This document shows, one piece after another, positions 38,555-47,187 of a stretch of 64,000 bases of DNA. The DNA is from Pseudomonas tensinigenes (GTDB taxonomy: Bacteria; Pseudomonadota; Gammaproteobacteria; Pseudomonadales; Pseudomonadaceae): positions 4,209,501 to 4,273,500 of the forward strand of contig NZ_CP077089.1 of assembly GCF_014268445.2 (NCBI RefSeq). Direction: 5' to 3'. The position numbers and the translations under genes were made by a program. Numbering within the stretch: the stretch's first letter is position 1; every line of letters starts with the position of its first letter. The notes beneath the pieces are model-generated. The model was not told the origin of the DNA and did no database searches. It saw only the letters and a list, made by a program, of their open reading frames with translations.

Positions 38555-39375
38555 CTTTTCAGTGCGATGCGTTTACCTGCACGATCAGCAATCCCACTCG
38601 CCTGCCCATTCTGCTGCTTACCCATCCGCGCCTGCGTAATCAACCAGGGAATCAACTCCCCCTCCGGCAGATTCTTCCAGAACCGCGCCGGCAAATGCCC
38701 CTGCATGACCTTCTCGTTCAACCGCGCTGGATTGAAGATGTGGCTGTAATAAGTCAGCCACAGATCGCCATGAGGATCGTCAATGTTCTGCGCCAACTGC
38801 TGCCATTCCTGCGGGCATTGACGTTGATGAATCAGTTGCTCGCCATCGTAATAAACCCCATCGCGCGGCGTGGCGATCAACCAGCGATGTCGGCCCATTC
38901 GCCCGATGAAATGCTCACTGGCGCTGTGCAAAATGTCATGGGCCGGTTCATGCCAAGCCACATATTGCGGACCCGCGCTGGATGAAGGGCGTTCGATGAA
39001 GCGTACAAATGCATGCAGGTGATGGGCTTCGCGATTGACTTGTTTGATCCGTCGCTGCAACTCGCTACCAAGTTTGTCCCCGGCCATCATCGCCGTGCGA
39101 TCGCCATGGCTGACACGCCACAACACCTCATAGAGCAGGCTCCAGCGTTGATCACCACGATAGCGCGAGGCTTGCTCCAGCGTGTCGAGCAGCGCTCGCG
39201 GAATACGTGCCTGAAACGGCCCCTGCCCTTCAGGCACCGGCTCATCACTGGCAAACAGATCAGCCACGCCTAGCGAAGCCCAGCTCACCAGACTCGGATC
39301 GACTTCATGGCTCAGCAGCCAGCGCGCCTGCTGGCGCCACGTGTCGAACAGATCATCGCAATCGAGATTGATCAT
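38542..39375 (-). CDS. Partner protein of the radical-SAM DNA repair-type pair (TIGR03915-like)
   Basis: 277 residues from the ATG at 39375, which overlaps the upstream stop by ATGA. Segments MINLDCDDLFDTWRQQARWLL, FVRFIE and PAHDILHSASEHFIGRMGRHRWLIATP mark the DUF4130-type family that travels with the radical-SAM protein encoded before it. The C-terminal part has a uracil-DNA-glycosylase-superfamily look in some homologues, but no motif here proves enzyme activity. The last residues (KSPSP) are encoded by the repeat at 38394-38554. Confidence 0.8.
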   Translation of the reverse strand: MINLDCDDLFDTWRQQARWLLSHEVDPSLVSWASLGVADLFASDEPVPEGQGPFQARIPRALLDTLEQASRYRGDQRWSLLYEVLWRVSHGDRTAMMAGDKLGSELQRRIKQVNREAHHLHAFVRFIERPSSSAGPQYVAWHEPAHDILHSASEHFIGRMGRHRWLIATPRDGVYYDGEQLIHQRQCPQEWQQLAQNIDDPHGDLWLTYYSHIFNPARLNEKVMQGHLPARFWKNLPEGELIPWLITQARMGKQQNGQASGIADRAGKRIALKSPSP

Positions 39376-40592
39376 CCCCACAGCCCCATTTGCTGCGGCA
39401 TTGGCCGGTCGCGCAGTTGCTGATAGAGCAAATGGCTGGTGACCTCAGCCTGCTGCGGGTGATAGTCGCTGGTGATGATGAACGGCTTGGCCTTGGCCAG
39501 CACACAGCGCATGCGCGCGACGTCTTCGTAACGAATGCGCCGCTGTCGGCGCAACTCCACCAGACGTTCGGTGGTGCGCAGTCCGATGCCGGGAATACGC
39601 GCGATCAGGGACGCTTCGGCACGGTTCAGATCGAGCGGGAACACCTCGCGATTCTGCAACGCCCAGGCCAGTTTCGGGTCGATGTCCAGCGCCAGATTGC
39701 CCGGCCCCTTGAGCAATTCATCGGCGCTGTAGCCGTAGCTGCGCAGGAGAAAATCGGCCTGATACAAACGGTGTTCACGCATCAGCGGCGGCGCAGCGAG
39801 AGGCACGCTTTTCGGGCTGTCGGGGATCGGGCTGAAGGCCGAATAGTAGACCCGCCGCAGTCGGAAGTTGCCGTACAAGGCCTGGGCGCTGTGAAGGATG
39901 GTGCTGTCGTCGGTGTCGTCGGCGCCGACAATCAACTGCGTGCTCTGCCCGGCCGGGGCGAACTTCGCCGAGCGTGGTTCGTTCAGAACAGTCTGCACAC
40001 CGGTGTAGATGGTGTTCATCGCCTGCTTGATCGACTTGATGTCCTTCTCCGGCGCCAGCACTTGCAGGCTGGCATCGGTCGGCAGTTCGATGTTGACGCT
40101 CAAGCGATCAGCGTAGCGCCCTGCTTCTTCGATCAATGCCGGATCGGCTTCGGGAATGGTCTTGAGATGGATGTAGCCGCGAAACTCATGCTCTTCGCGC
40201 AGCAGCTTCGCCACCCGCACCAGTTGCTCCATGGTGTAGTCCGCCGAGCGAATGATCCCGGAGCTGAGGAACAGCCCGCTGACGCAGTTGCGCCGGTAGA
40301 AATCCATGGTCAGCGCCACGACTTCCTCGGGGGTGAACCGGGCACGCGGGACATCGCTGGAACGGCGGTTGACGCAGTACTGGCAATCGTAAAGGCAGAA
40401 ATTGGTCAGCAGAATCTTCAGCAACGACACGCAGCGGCCGTCCGGCGTGTAGCTGTGGCAAATGCCCATGCCATCGGTCGAACCCAGCCCGCTCTTGCCC
40501 TCGGAGCTGCGCTTGGGCGCGCCGCTGCTCGCGCAGGAGGCGTCGTACTTGGCGGCGTCGGCGAGGATGCTCAGCTTGTCGATGATTTGCAT
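39372..40592 (-). CDS. Putative DNA modification/repair radical SAM protein (TIGR03916-like)
   Basis: 406 residues. The radical SAM cluster motif is CLYDCQYC (after LLTNF), with four further Cys near the N-terminus and FLSSGI downstream as the SAM-binding region. A C-terminal helix-hairpin-helix (ARIPGIGLRTTERLVELRRQ, about 335-355) suggests DNA contact. The family has been proposed from its gene partnership to act in DNA modification or repair, but the reaction is unknown. A LexA-type box ends 14 bases before the start codon on the coding strand, so both genes are probably SOS-induced. Confidence 0.87.
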   Translation of the reverse strand: MQIIDKLSILADAAKYDASCASSGAPKRSSEGKSGLGSTDGMGICHSYTPDGRCVSLLKILLTNFCLYDCQYCVNRRSSDVPRARFTPEEVVALTMDFYRRNCVSGLFLSSGIIRSADYTMEQLVRVAKLLREEHEFRGYIHLKTIPEADPALIEEAGRYADRLSVNIELPTDASLQVLAPEKDIKSIKQAMNTIYTGVQTVLNEPRSAKFAPAGQSTQLIVGADDTDDSTILHSAQALYGNFRLRRVYYSAFSPIPDSPKSVPLAAPPLMREHRLYQADFLLRSYGYSADELLKGPGNLALDIDPKLAWALQNREVFPLDLNRAEASLIARIPGIGLRTTERLVELRRQRRIRYEDVARMRCVLAKAKPFIITSDYHPQQAEVTSHLLYQQLRDRPMPQQMGLWG

Positions 40593-40605
40593 GGCGCGGG
40601 CTCTG

Positions 40606-40625
40606 TACTGTTTGCATATACAGTA
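40606..40625. promoter_or_regulatory. LexA (SOS) box
   Basis: TACTGTTTGCATATACAGTA keeps the CTGT-N8-ACAG core and the flanking TA bases of the gammaproteobacterial LexA consensus. It lies just upstream of the radical-SAM gene on the minus strand, where LexA would block transcription. Confidence 0.9.
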
Positions 40626-40685
40626 TAGGGTCGTCTGCGGTGATACAAGGTGGCAGATGCGCCCCTCGTCGGTCAGAAGCTGAAA

Positions 40686-40793
40686 ATCAAAAGATCGCAG
40701 CCTTCGGCAGCTCCTACATGGATTGGGTAGGGTCGAGATTTATCGGGTGTACGCAACTCCTGTAGGAGCTGCCGAAGGCTGCGATCTTTTGAT
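40686..40793. repeat. Inverted pair of the GATCGCAGCC/GGCAGCTCCTAC family
   Basis: The arms 40686-40718 and 40761-40793 are perfect 33-base inverted repeats around a 42-base centre. The ArsR-type gene runs through the right arm and stops in the centre. A second, slightly imperfect pair is at 49526-49610, and degenerate remnants are seen at about 7335-7385. Confidence 0.88.
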
Positions 40794-41498
40794 CTGCCCG
40801 TCTACCGGCCACTCAACGCCAAACCGTGCACTGATCTCCTTGCGCCCCGCCGCCGTCAACGCCAGTGCCCGACTGTCCAGATCCTGCGTCACCCACTTGC
40901 GCTTCAACGCGGTCTGCAACAGCGCCGCCCCCAGCGAGCCACCGAGATGCGGCCGGCGCATGCTCCAGTCCAGGCACGGACAGGCAAACTTGCGGCGCAG
41001 GGTCGTTAAATCCTGCACTTCTATTCCCAAACCGAGAAACAACGCCTCGCCCGTCTCACTCAAGCGATACGCCTGCTCGTCGGTTGCCACCAGCCAACCG
41101 CCCTCGATCAAACGGTCATGCAGCAACACCGCCAGCGTCCCGGCCATGTGGTCATAGCAAGTGCGGGCGAATTGCAGGCGATCCGGAGTGTGCGCCTTGA
41201 ACGTCGGCGCGGCGTTCTGGCCAATCACCATCAGCGCTTCCAGCGCTTGCGCCACGCGCTGATCGGCCAGGCTGTAATAACGATGGCGGCCCTGCACATG
41301 CAGGCGTACCAGCGCCAAGTCCTTGAGTTTCGCCAGGTGCACACTGGCGGTCGAGGCGCTGACTTCGGCGATCGTCGCCAGCTCGGTGCTGGTGCGGGCG
41401 TGGCCGTCCATCAGCGAACAGAGGATTTTCGTCCGCGCCGGCTCGGCGATGGCGGCGGCCACTTGGGAAACGCCGATGTCTTGATGTTCTGCGTGCAT
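40740..41498 (-). CDS. ArsR-family winged-helix regulator with C-terminal extension
   Basis: 252 residues. The HTH is AEPARTKILCSLMDGHARTSTELATIAEVSASTASVHLAKLKDLALVRLHVQGRHRYYSL; a second conserved domain follows (TCYDHMAGTLAVLLHDRLIEGGWL, FACPCLDWSMRRPHLGGSLGAALL), with a Cys-Pro-Cys pair that might sense a ligand. The last 15 or so residues (IKRSQPSAAPTG...) are encoded by a repeat arm, so the ancestral protein probably ended near FGVEWP. It is divergent from the P450 gene by 79 bases and may control it. Confidence 0.85.
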   Translation of the reverse strand: MHAEHQDIGVSQVAAAIAEPARTKILCSLMDGHARTSTELATIAEVSASTASVHLAKLKDLALVRLHVQGRHRYYSLADQRVAQALEALMVIGQNAAPTFKAHTPDRLQFARTCYDHMAGTLAVLLHDRLIEGGWLVATDEQAYRLSETGEALFLGLGIEVQDLTTLRRKFACPCLDWSMRRPHLGGSLGAALLQTALKRKWVTQDLDSRALALTAAGRKEISARFGVEWPVDGQIKRSQPSAAPTGVAYTR

Positions 41499-41577
41499 AG
41501 TTCGCTCCCGGACGAATCATCGTCGTTGCGCAGTGGAGATAGTAGCAACACTTTCCCCGCCAACAAGGATGCAAACC

Positions 41578-42681
41578 ATGAACCCGATCAGCGCGGCAAC
41601 GCATGCCGATCCTTATCCCTACTACGCCGAACTGCGCGCAGCAGGTGGACTGACGTTTTATCCGGATCTGAAACTGTGGGTCGCCAGCAGCGCCCGTGCG
41701 GTGTGTGCGGTGTTGGCCCACGCTGATTGCCGGGTGCGTCCGGCGCAGGAGCCCGTACCCAAGGCGATTGCCGGAAGCATGGCCGGCAAAGTCTTTGGCC
41801 AACTGATGCGCATGAATGACGGTGAACGCCAGCGCTGTCCGCGTTCGGCCATCGAGCCTGAGCTGGCAGCGCTCGACCTTGAGGCGGTTAACACGTTGGT
41901 CGCCGCACGGCTGATCACAGCGGATGCCGACGGTGTGTACAAGGCAATGTTTCGTGGCCCGGTGTGCGTGGTCTCGGCGCTTCTGGGATTCACGCCGGCG
42001 CAGGCGCGGGCCGTCAGTGAGCTGACGGCTGACTTCGTCGCCTGCCTGTCGCCGTTGAGCAATGACCTGCAACTGGCCGCAGCGGATGCAGCGGCCGAAC
42101 AACTGCGCGGCTACTTCATCGAGCTGCTCGCCGAACCCGCCAGCGACTTCCTCGGCGCGATCCAACAGCGTTTTGCCGGCGATGGAGAAACCCTGATCGC
42201 CAACCTGATCGGCCTCTGTTCGCAGACGTTCGAAGCCTGCGCCGGCCTGATCGGTAACACGCTGTTGGCGTTACGTCGTCAGCCGGCGTTGCGCGGCGAA
42301 TCCATCGAAGCATTGCTTGGCGAAGTCCAGCGCTTCGACCCGCCGGTGCAGAACACCCGGCGCTTTGTCTCCGCGTCCTGTGAGATTGCTGGTGTGCGGG
42401 TCGAAGCAGGTGATGTGATTCTGGTTTTACTGGCCTCCGCCAATCGTGATCCGGCGCTTAACGCACAGCCTGAGCAGTTTCTGGTGCAGCGCGAGAACCG
42501 CCCCAGTTTCAGTTTCGGCAGTGGTCGGCACGAGTGTCCGGGGCAAGCGTTGGCGATGAGTATTGCCGGGGCGACGGTGCGGGAAGTACTCAAAAACGGC
42601 ACCGATCTGAATCGCCTGAACTGGCACTACAGGCCTTCGCTCAATGGGCGCATTCCAGTGTTCAGCGACGTGGGCGCCTGA
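41578..42681 (+). CDS. Cytochrome P450
   Basis: 367 residues from the ATG at 41578 (AAGGA 9 bases upstream), slightly shorter than usual bacterial P450s (about 400). The haem loop FSFGSGRHECPGQALA with the thiolate Cys is intact, and the K-helix ExxR is in GEVQRFDPP. The I-helix stretch (CSQTFEACAGLIGNTLLA) lacks the standard AG-x-x-T oxygen-activation pattern, and the C-helix region (MNDGERQRCPR) has Asn where His is usual. No ferredoxin or reductase gene is adjacent. Substrate unknown. Confidence 0.85.
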   Translation: MNPISAATHADPYPYYAELRAAGGLTFYPDLKLWVASSARAVCAVLAHADCRVRPAQEPVPKAIAGSMAGKVFGQLMRMNDGERQRCPRSAIEPELAALDLEAVNTLVAARLITADADGVYKAMFRGPVCVVSALLGFTPAQARAVSELTADFVACLSPLSNDLQLAAADAAAEQLRGYFIELLAEPASDFLGAIQQRFAGDGETLIANLIGLCSQTFEACAGLIGNTLLALRRQPALRGESIEALLGEVQRFDPPVQNTRRFVSASCEIAGVRVEAGDVILVLLASANRDPALNAQPEQFLVQRENRPSFSFGSGRHECPGQALAMSIAGATVREVLKNGTDLNRLNWHYRPSLNGRIPVFSDVGA

Positions 42682-42690
42682 TAGTCCGTC

Positions 42691-42779
42691 TTCGCGAGCA
42701 GGCTCGCTCCCACAGGGTTATGGGGTGTACACACTGTTGTGATCAACTCGAACAATGTGGGAGCGAGCCTGCTCGCGAA
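42691..42779. repeat. REP inverted pair, GTGGGAGCGAGC type, long loop
   Basis: Facing units between the convergent P450 and mntH genes. Confidence 0.9.
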
Positions 42780-42809
42780 GAGGCCAGCCCAGTCACTGCA
42801 AATGCTGGC

Positions 42810-44129
42810 TCAAGCCGCCCACTGCAAAATCAACCAGCTGTTAGCGCCACTGATCACCACAAACAACCCCCACGCCAACACCCGGGTTGGCCAGCGATTC
42901 ACAAACGGCCCCATCAGCTTTTTATCATTGGTCATGCGGATCAAGGGGTACAGGGCGAACGGCAACTGCAGGCTCAAAACCACCTGACTCAACACCAGCA
43001 ACTTGCCAATCGCGTTATCGCCCATCAGCCACACGCCAATAAACGCCGGAATCAACGCCAGTCCGCGAGTGATCAAACGTCGCTGCCAGCACGGAATCCG
43101 CAGGTTCAGGTAACCCTCCATGATCACTTGGCCGGCGATGGTACCGGTGAAGGTCGAACTCTGCCCCGATGCGAGCAAGGCCACGCCGAACAACACACTG
43201 GCCAACGCGCCGCCCACCAGCGGATCGAGCAAGTGATAGGCGTCCTGAATGTCCACCACATCGGTGTGCCCGGACTGGTGAAACGCCGCCGCAGCGAGAA
43301 TCAGGATCGCCGCATTGACCAGCAACGCCAGGGCCAGCGAACCGATGGTGTCGATGCGCGCCAGTTTTACCGCGTCCTGCTTGCTTGCGAGGTCCTTGCC
43401 GATCATCCGCGTCTGCACGATCGAGGTGTGCAGATAGAGGTTATGCGGCATAACTGTCGCGCCGAGAATACCGATCGCCAGGTACAACGGCGCCGCCTCG
43501 CCAATCGCCGCCAGTGACGGTTTGAAACCCTGGGCGACATCCGGCCAGTAGGGTTTGATTAGCAGCAGTTCAACGAAGAAACACACGCCGATGGTCGCGA
43601 CCAGCACCAACATGATCGCTTCCAGTCTGCGGAAACCGCGATTCTGCAGGGCCAGCACCAGCAAGGTGTCGAACGCGGTCAGGGCGATGCCGAAGGTCAG
43701 CGAACAGCCGAGCAACAAGTGAAAGGCCAGCGCACAACCAAGCACTTCAGCCAGATCCGTAGCGATGATCGAGATTTCCGCCAGCACCCACTGCAAGCGC
43801 GCAGTCGGCGTGCTGTAGCGCTCGCGGGACAGTTGCGCCAGATCGCGCCCGGTGGCGATGCCCAGTCGCGAGCACAAGCACTGCACGACCATGCCCGCCA
43901 GACTCGCCAGCAACACCACAAACAACAGGCTGTAACCGAAGCGTGAACCGGCCTCGATGGCGGTGGCCCAGTTGCCCGGATCCATGTAGCCGATCGACAC
44001 CAGCAAACCGGGGCCGGCGAAACGCAGCACGCGTTTGAAGAACGAGGCGTTAGGGTCAACCGCAACACTGCCAGCCACTTCCGGCGGGCAAAACGGCGCG
44101 GTGGCGATTTTGGGCAAGCTGAATTTCAC
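42810..44129 (-). CDS. mntH: Nramp-family divalent metal:proton symporter
   Basis: 439 residues if the GTG at 44129 is used (opening KFSLPKIATAPF); other GTG/TTG codons lie 6 and 18 bases upstream, so the start is uncertain. About 11 transmembrane helices. The metal site motifs are DPGN in helix 1 (GYMDPGNWATAIEAG) and MPHN in helix 6 (GATVMPHNLYLHTS). It imports Mn(II) and perhaps Fe(II). No MntR or Fur box was recognised upstream. Confidence 0.92.
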   Translation of the reverse strand: MKFSLPKIATAPFCPPEVAGSVAVDPNASFFKRVLRFAGPGLLVSIGYMDPGNWATAIEAGSRFGYSLLFVVLLASLAGMVVQCLCSRLGIATGRDLAQLSRERYSTPTARLQWVLAEISIIATDLAEVLGCALAFHLLLGCSLTFGIALTAFDTLLVLALQNRGFRRLEAIMLVLVATIGVCFFVELLLIKPYWPDVAQGFKPSLAAIGEAAPLYLAIGILGATVMPHNLYLHTSIVQTRMIGKDLASKQDAVKLARIDTIGSLALALLVNAAILILAAAAFHQSGHTDVVDIQDAYHLLDPLVGGALASVLFGVALLASGQSSTFTGTIAGQVIMEGYLNLRIPCWQRRLITRGLALIPAFIGVWLMGDNAIGKLLVLSQVVLSLQLPFALYPLIRMTNDKKLMGPFVNRWPTRVLAWGLFVVISGANSWLILQWAA

Positions 44130-44201
44130 GCACACATCCAGAAACAAGTCGGAAAGACGCAGCTTAGACGTTTCAGCCGAAGCCTAGAAGATCAAAAAAA
44201 T

Positions 44202-44738
44202 CTATCGACTCCCCCCCAACAACTGCTCGCGCAGCTCAGGATTGCGCGTGCGCGGATCAAGCCAGATATCAAAAAACGCCCGGGCAAACAGCGGATCATC
44301 AATTTCATGCTGCAACTGCTGGCCGACAAAGAACCGCGCACCCTGCCCCGGCAGATACACCCCGGTAATCCGCGTGCCGGCCTGCACATCGACAAACGAT
44401 TGCTGCATCTGTACCTGCCAACCGGCCAATTGCGCCGGACTGACGCGAGTACCGGCCAGGCGTTTGATTTCATCGACGCTGGCCTTGACCAGATCGTCGC
44501 GGGAAATGTTACGGCGGTAAATCAACTCCAGCGCAAACGGCTGACCGTCGACCAAGGGCCGCGCGGCACTCCACAGGCGCGCGTTATAGACATCGAAACC
44601 GAACACGCTGAAATCACCAGTGCCGATGATTTGCGCGCCGGGCACCGCGTCCTGCCAATTGGCCCAGGTTGGCGTCAGCAACAGCGCCCACAAGCCGATG
44701 CCGCAGCATCCGCGCAACACCTTCGGTGTTCTGTTCAT
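44202..44738 (-). CDS. Exported chalcone isomerase-like protein
   Basis: 178 residues with a signal peptide (CCGIGLWALLLTPTWA). The remainder fits the bacterial chalcone-isomerase-like family: GTGDFSVFGFDVYNARLW, ALELIYRRNISRDDLV, GTRITGVYLPGQGARFFVG, FARAFFDIWLDPRT. The family keeps the fold but is not known to isomerise chalcone; its periplasmic role is undefined. It lies downstream of mntH in the opposite sense of need, with no clear functional tie. Confidence 0.8.
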   Translation of the reverse strand: MNRTPKVLRGCCGIGLWALLLTPTWANWQDAVPGAQIIGTGDFSVFGFDVYNARLWSAARPLVDGQPFALELIYRRNISRDDLVKASVDEIKRLAGTRVSPAQLAGWQVQMQQSFVDVQAGTRITGVYLPGQGARFFVGQQLQHEIDDPLFARAFFDIWLDPRTRNPELREQLLGGSR

Positions 44739-44885
44739 CGCGGTATCGACTCCGGCAAGCCCTGATAGTCAGAGCATAGTCGGATATTGCCCCAGGCACT
44801 TTGTATACAAAATCTGAGCACATAGGCAGCAATCGCCGATCGACAATGCTAACGTGGCAAACCTTCAACGGATGGAGACTCCTGC

Positions 44886-45659
44886 GTGCTGATCCTCAAA
44901 CTGCTGCTGATTCCCGGTTTTCTGCTGCTGATTTCCCTGGCGGGCAAACGCTGGGGGCCGAGCGTGGCCGGGTGGCTGTCGGGGTTGCCGGTGGTGGTCG
45001 GGCCGATTCTGTTTTTCCTCGCCATCGAGCAGGGTCCGGCGTTTGCCGCGCAGTCGGCGGTGGCGGCGTTATCGGCGATGTTCGCGATGATTGCGTTCTG
45101 CATCACCTACGCCCAGGTCGCGCAACGGGCGAACTGGCCGTTGGCGCTGACGGCGTCGCTGTCGGTGTGGGCCGTCATCGCTGGGGTGTTGTCGCTGATC
45201 CCGGCGTCGCTGCCGTTTTCCGTAGCGGCGGCGGCGATTGCGTTGCTGGCATCGCCGTATCTGTTTCCCACGGTGCAACCGGTGCTCAGCGGCACGGCGC
45301 CGAAGTCGGACAAACTGATCTGGCGGATGATCGCCGGCGCCGCATTGACGCTGGTGGTGACGATGCTCGCCAGCACCGTCGGCGAGCGCTGGAGCGGTTT
45401 GCTCGCGGTGTTTCCGGTGCTCGGCAGTGTGATGGCGGTGTTCTCGCAACAGACCCGCGGCCCGGCATTTACCGCCGCATTGTTACGGGCGACGGCGACC
45501 GGCATGTATTCGTTTTCGGCGTTTTGTCTGGTCTCGGCACTGACGTTGCCAAGCATGGGCCTGAGCGGATTTGCCGTCGGTGTCGCGGTCTCGGTGGCGA
45601 TGCTCGGTGTGACCAAACGCCTGCTGGCCCGTCCGTTGGCGAAAGCGCAGGCGCAGTAA
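44886..45659 (+). CDS. Hypothetical polytopic inner-membrane protein
   Basis: 257 residues, GTG start with GGAG about 10 bases upstream. About eight hydrophobic segments, opening LKLLLIPGFLLLISLAGKRWGPSVAGWLSGLPVVVGPILFFLAIEQG. The repeated GLPVVVGP and FPVLGSVMAVFSQ patterns hint at an internal duplication. I do not recognise the family with certainty and assign no function. Confidence 0.75.
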   Translation: MLILKLLLIPGFLLLISLAGKRWGPSVAGWLSGLPVVVGPILFFLAIEQGPAFAAQSAVAALSAMFAMIAFCITYAQVAQRANWPLALTASLSVWAVIAGVLSLIPASLPFSVAAAAIALLASPYLFPTVQPVLSGTAPKSDKLIWRMIAGAALTLVVTMLASTVGERWSGLLAVFPVLGSVMAVFSQQTRGPAFTAALLRATATGMYSFSAFCLVSALTLPSMGLSGFAVGVAVSVAMLGVTKRLLARPLAKAQAQ

Positions 45660-45743
45660 CCGCTCAGACGATTCGCGCTGGAACGCCCGCCCTCCTCCGT
45701 GGGATGATCGCCCGCCTCGCGCGACCATCCACCGGAGATTCAC

Positions 45744-46301
45744 ATGTCATTGTTGAGCAAAAAAGCCGTCGTCCTGCTGGTGGCGGCCCTCGCCGGTTTC
45801 GGCGCCCTCCACGCGCAAGCGGCCAAGGCAAAAGCCAGCACCGAAAAAGTCTCGATGCTCGAGGGCAAGTTCACCTTTGTGCTGCCTAAAGGTTTCGTCG
45901 CCGACCCGCTGCCGACCAGCCCGAGCGGGACCACGGGCACGATGTACACCAACGAGGCCACAAAAACCGTGGTCATTACCGCTGAAAACAAGATCCCCGA
46001 AGGCCAGCACGTCAAGGACAACGACGGGCAGTTCCTCGACGGCAGCGTGTCGAGCTTCATCGAAGACCAACGCAAAGCGCTGCCGGACTTCAACAAACTC
46101 AGCGAGAAGAGCCTGACCCAGAAAGGCACCGGCCTTGGCTTGCGTCAGGTCGACAGCACCGCGACCCAGGGCGGCGGCCAGACCCTCAACACCACGCTGA
46201 TGGCCGGCTCCGGCACGAAAATGGCGCTGGTGCAGGTGATTTCCCGCGCCAGCGACAAGAAAGGTCACGACGCCCTGGTGAAAACCATCCTCAAGGATTG
46301 A
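45744..46301 (+). CDS. Exported DcrB-like hypothetical protein
   Basis: 185 residues, signal peptide ending at HAQA. The rest (KFTFVLPKGFVADPLPTSPSGTTGTMYTNEATKTVVITAENKIPEG) resembles DcrB/PsbP-fold periplasmic proteins of unknown role. A ribosome site (CGGAG) precedes the ATG. Its 3' end overlaps the convergent esterase gene by 11 bases. Confidence 0.75.
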   Translation: MSLLSKKAVVLLVAALAGFGALHAQAAKAKASTEKVSMLEGKFTFVLPKGFVADPLPTSPSGTTGTMYTNEATKTVVITAENKIPEGQHVKDNDGQFLDGSVSSFIEDQRKALPDFNKLSEKSLTQKGTGLGLRQVDSTATQGGGQTLNTTLMAGSGTKMALVQVISRASDKKGHDALVKTILKD

Positions 46302-47007
46302 GCTGCTGCAACCAGCCGTTCAAGTCGCGCAGCTCGGCCGCACTGATACTGTGGCCGACGCCGGGATAGGCGTGAAACTGCGGCTTGTAGCCCAGCTTCT
46401 GTAGTTGCGTGTTGGCCGCGGTGCCGTTTTTATACGGCACCGGATCATCGGCCGTGCCGTGGCCGATGAAGATGCTCAGCGGCAACGGCGGCTGTCCGGC
46501 CTTGAGTTCAGCCTTCAACACTGGCAATAAACGCCCGCTCAATGCCGCAATCCCACCGACCGCCACTGGCGGCCTCAACCCCACTTCGTAGGTCATCATC
46601 GCGCCCTGGCTGAAGCCGATCAGGTACACCTTGCTCGGGGTGGTGTGATATTTCTGCGCCGCTTGCGCGATAAAGTCGCGCAGCTTCTGGCCACTGACCT
46701 TCAGATCATCGGTCTCGCCGTTGTAGGCGCCTTCGCCTTTCTTGCGAAACCACTGGAAACGCCCTTCACCGAGCGCCAACGGCGCCTGCACCGACAGGTA
46801 GTTGTACTGCGCCGGCAGCTGAAATTTCATGCCGATCAGATCGGCTTCGTTACTGCCGTAGCCGTGCAGGAAAATCACCAGCGGCCGCGCTTCGGCATCG
46901 GCGTGAACCAGTTCGAGGTACTTGAGCGGCAGATCGGATTGCAGCGTGGTTTGCGCCTGCACGGCGCTGGACGCCAGCAGGGTCAACAGAGCAAAGACCT
47001 TCAACAT
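46291..47007 (-). CDS. Exported phospholipase/carboxylesterase-family alpha/beta hydrolase
   Basis: 238 residues from the ATG at 47007 (AAGGAAGG upstream). The signal peptide is MLKVFALLTLLASSAVQA. The oxyanion region is VIFLHGYGSNEADL, the nucleophile elbow GFSQGAMMT, Asp in GTADDPVPY and His in GVGHSIS, giving a full triad. It fits the small-esterase group that includes YpfH; being secreted, it acts in the periplasm. Substrate unknown. Confidence 0.85.
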   Translation of the reverse strand: MLKVFALLTLLASSAVQAQTTLQSDLPLKYLELVHADAEARPLVIFLHGYGSNEADLIGMKFQLPAQYNYLSVQAPLALGEGRFQWFRKKGEGAYNGETDDLKVSGQKLRDFIAQAAQKYHTTPSKVYLIGFSQGAMMTYEVGLRPPVAVGGIAALSGRLLPVLKAELKAGQPPLPLSIFIGHGTADDPVPYKNGTAANTQLQKLGYKPQFHAYPGVGHSISAAELRDLNGWLQQLNP

Positions 47008-47090
47008 AGAGCCTTCCTTCACGGAGTGTCGGGTTCGGGGGGGAGCCTAACATCCTGCGGCGAGGATCAACATGTTGGGTGCTGCTGATG

Positions 47091-47165
47091 GCCCCTTCGC
47101 GAGCAAGCTCGCTCCCACATTGAAAATGCATTCCCCTGTGGGAGCGAGCCTGCTCGCGAAAGGGC
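47091..47165. repeat. REP inverted pair, GTGGGAGCGAGC type, short loop
   Basis: Facing units with outer GGCCCCTT/AAGGGCC arms, between two minus-strand genes. Confidence 0.9.
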
Positions 47166-47187
47166 CCGCGAATCCGACGAAGATCTG

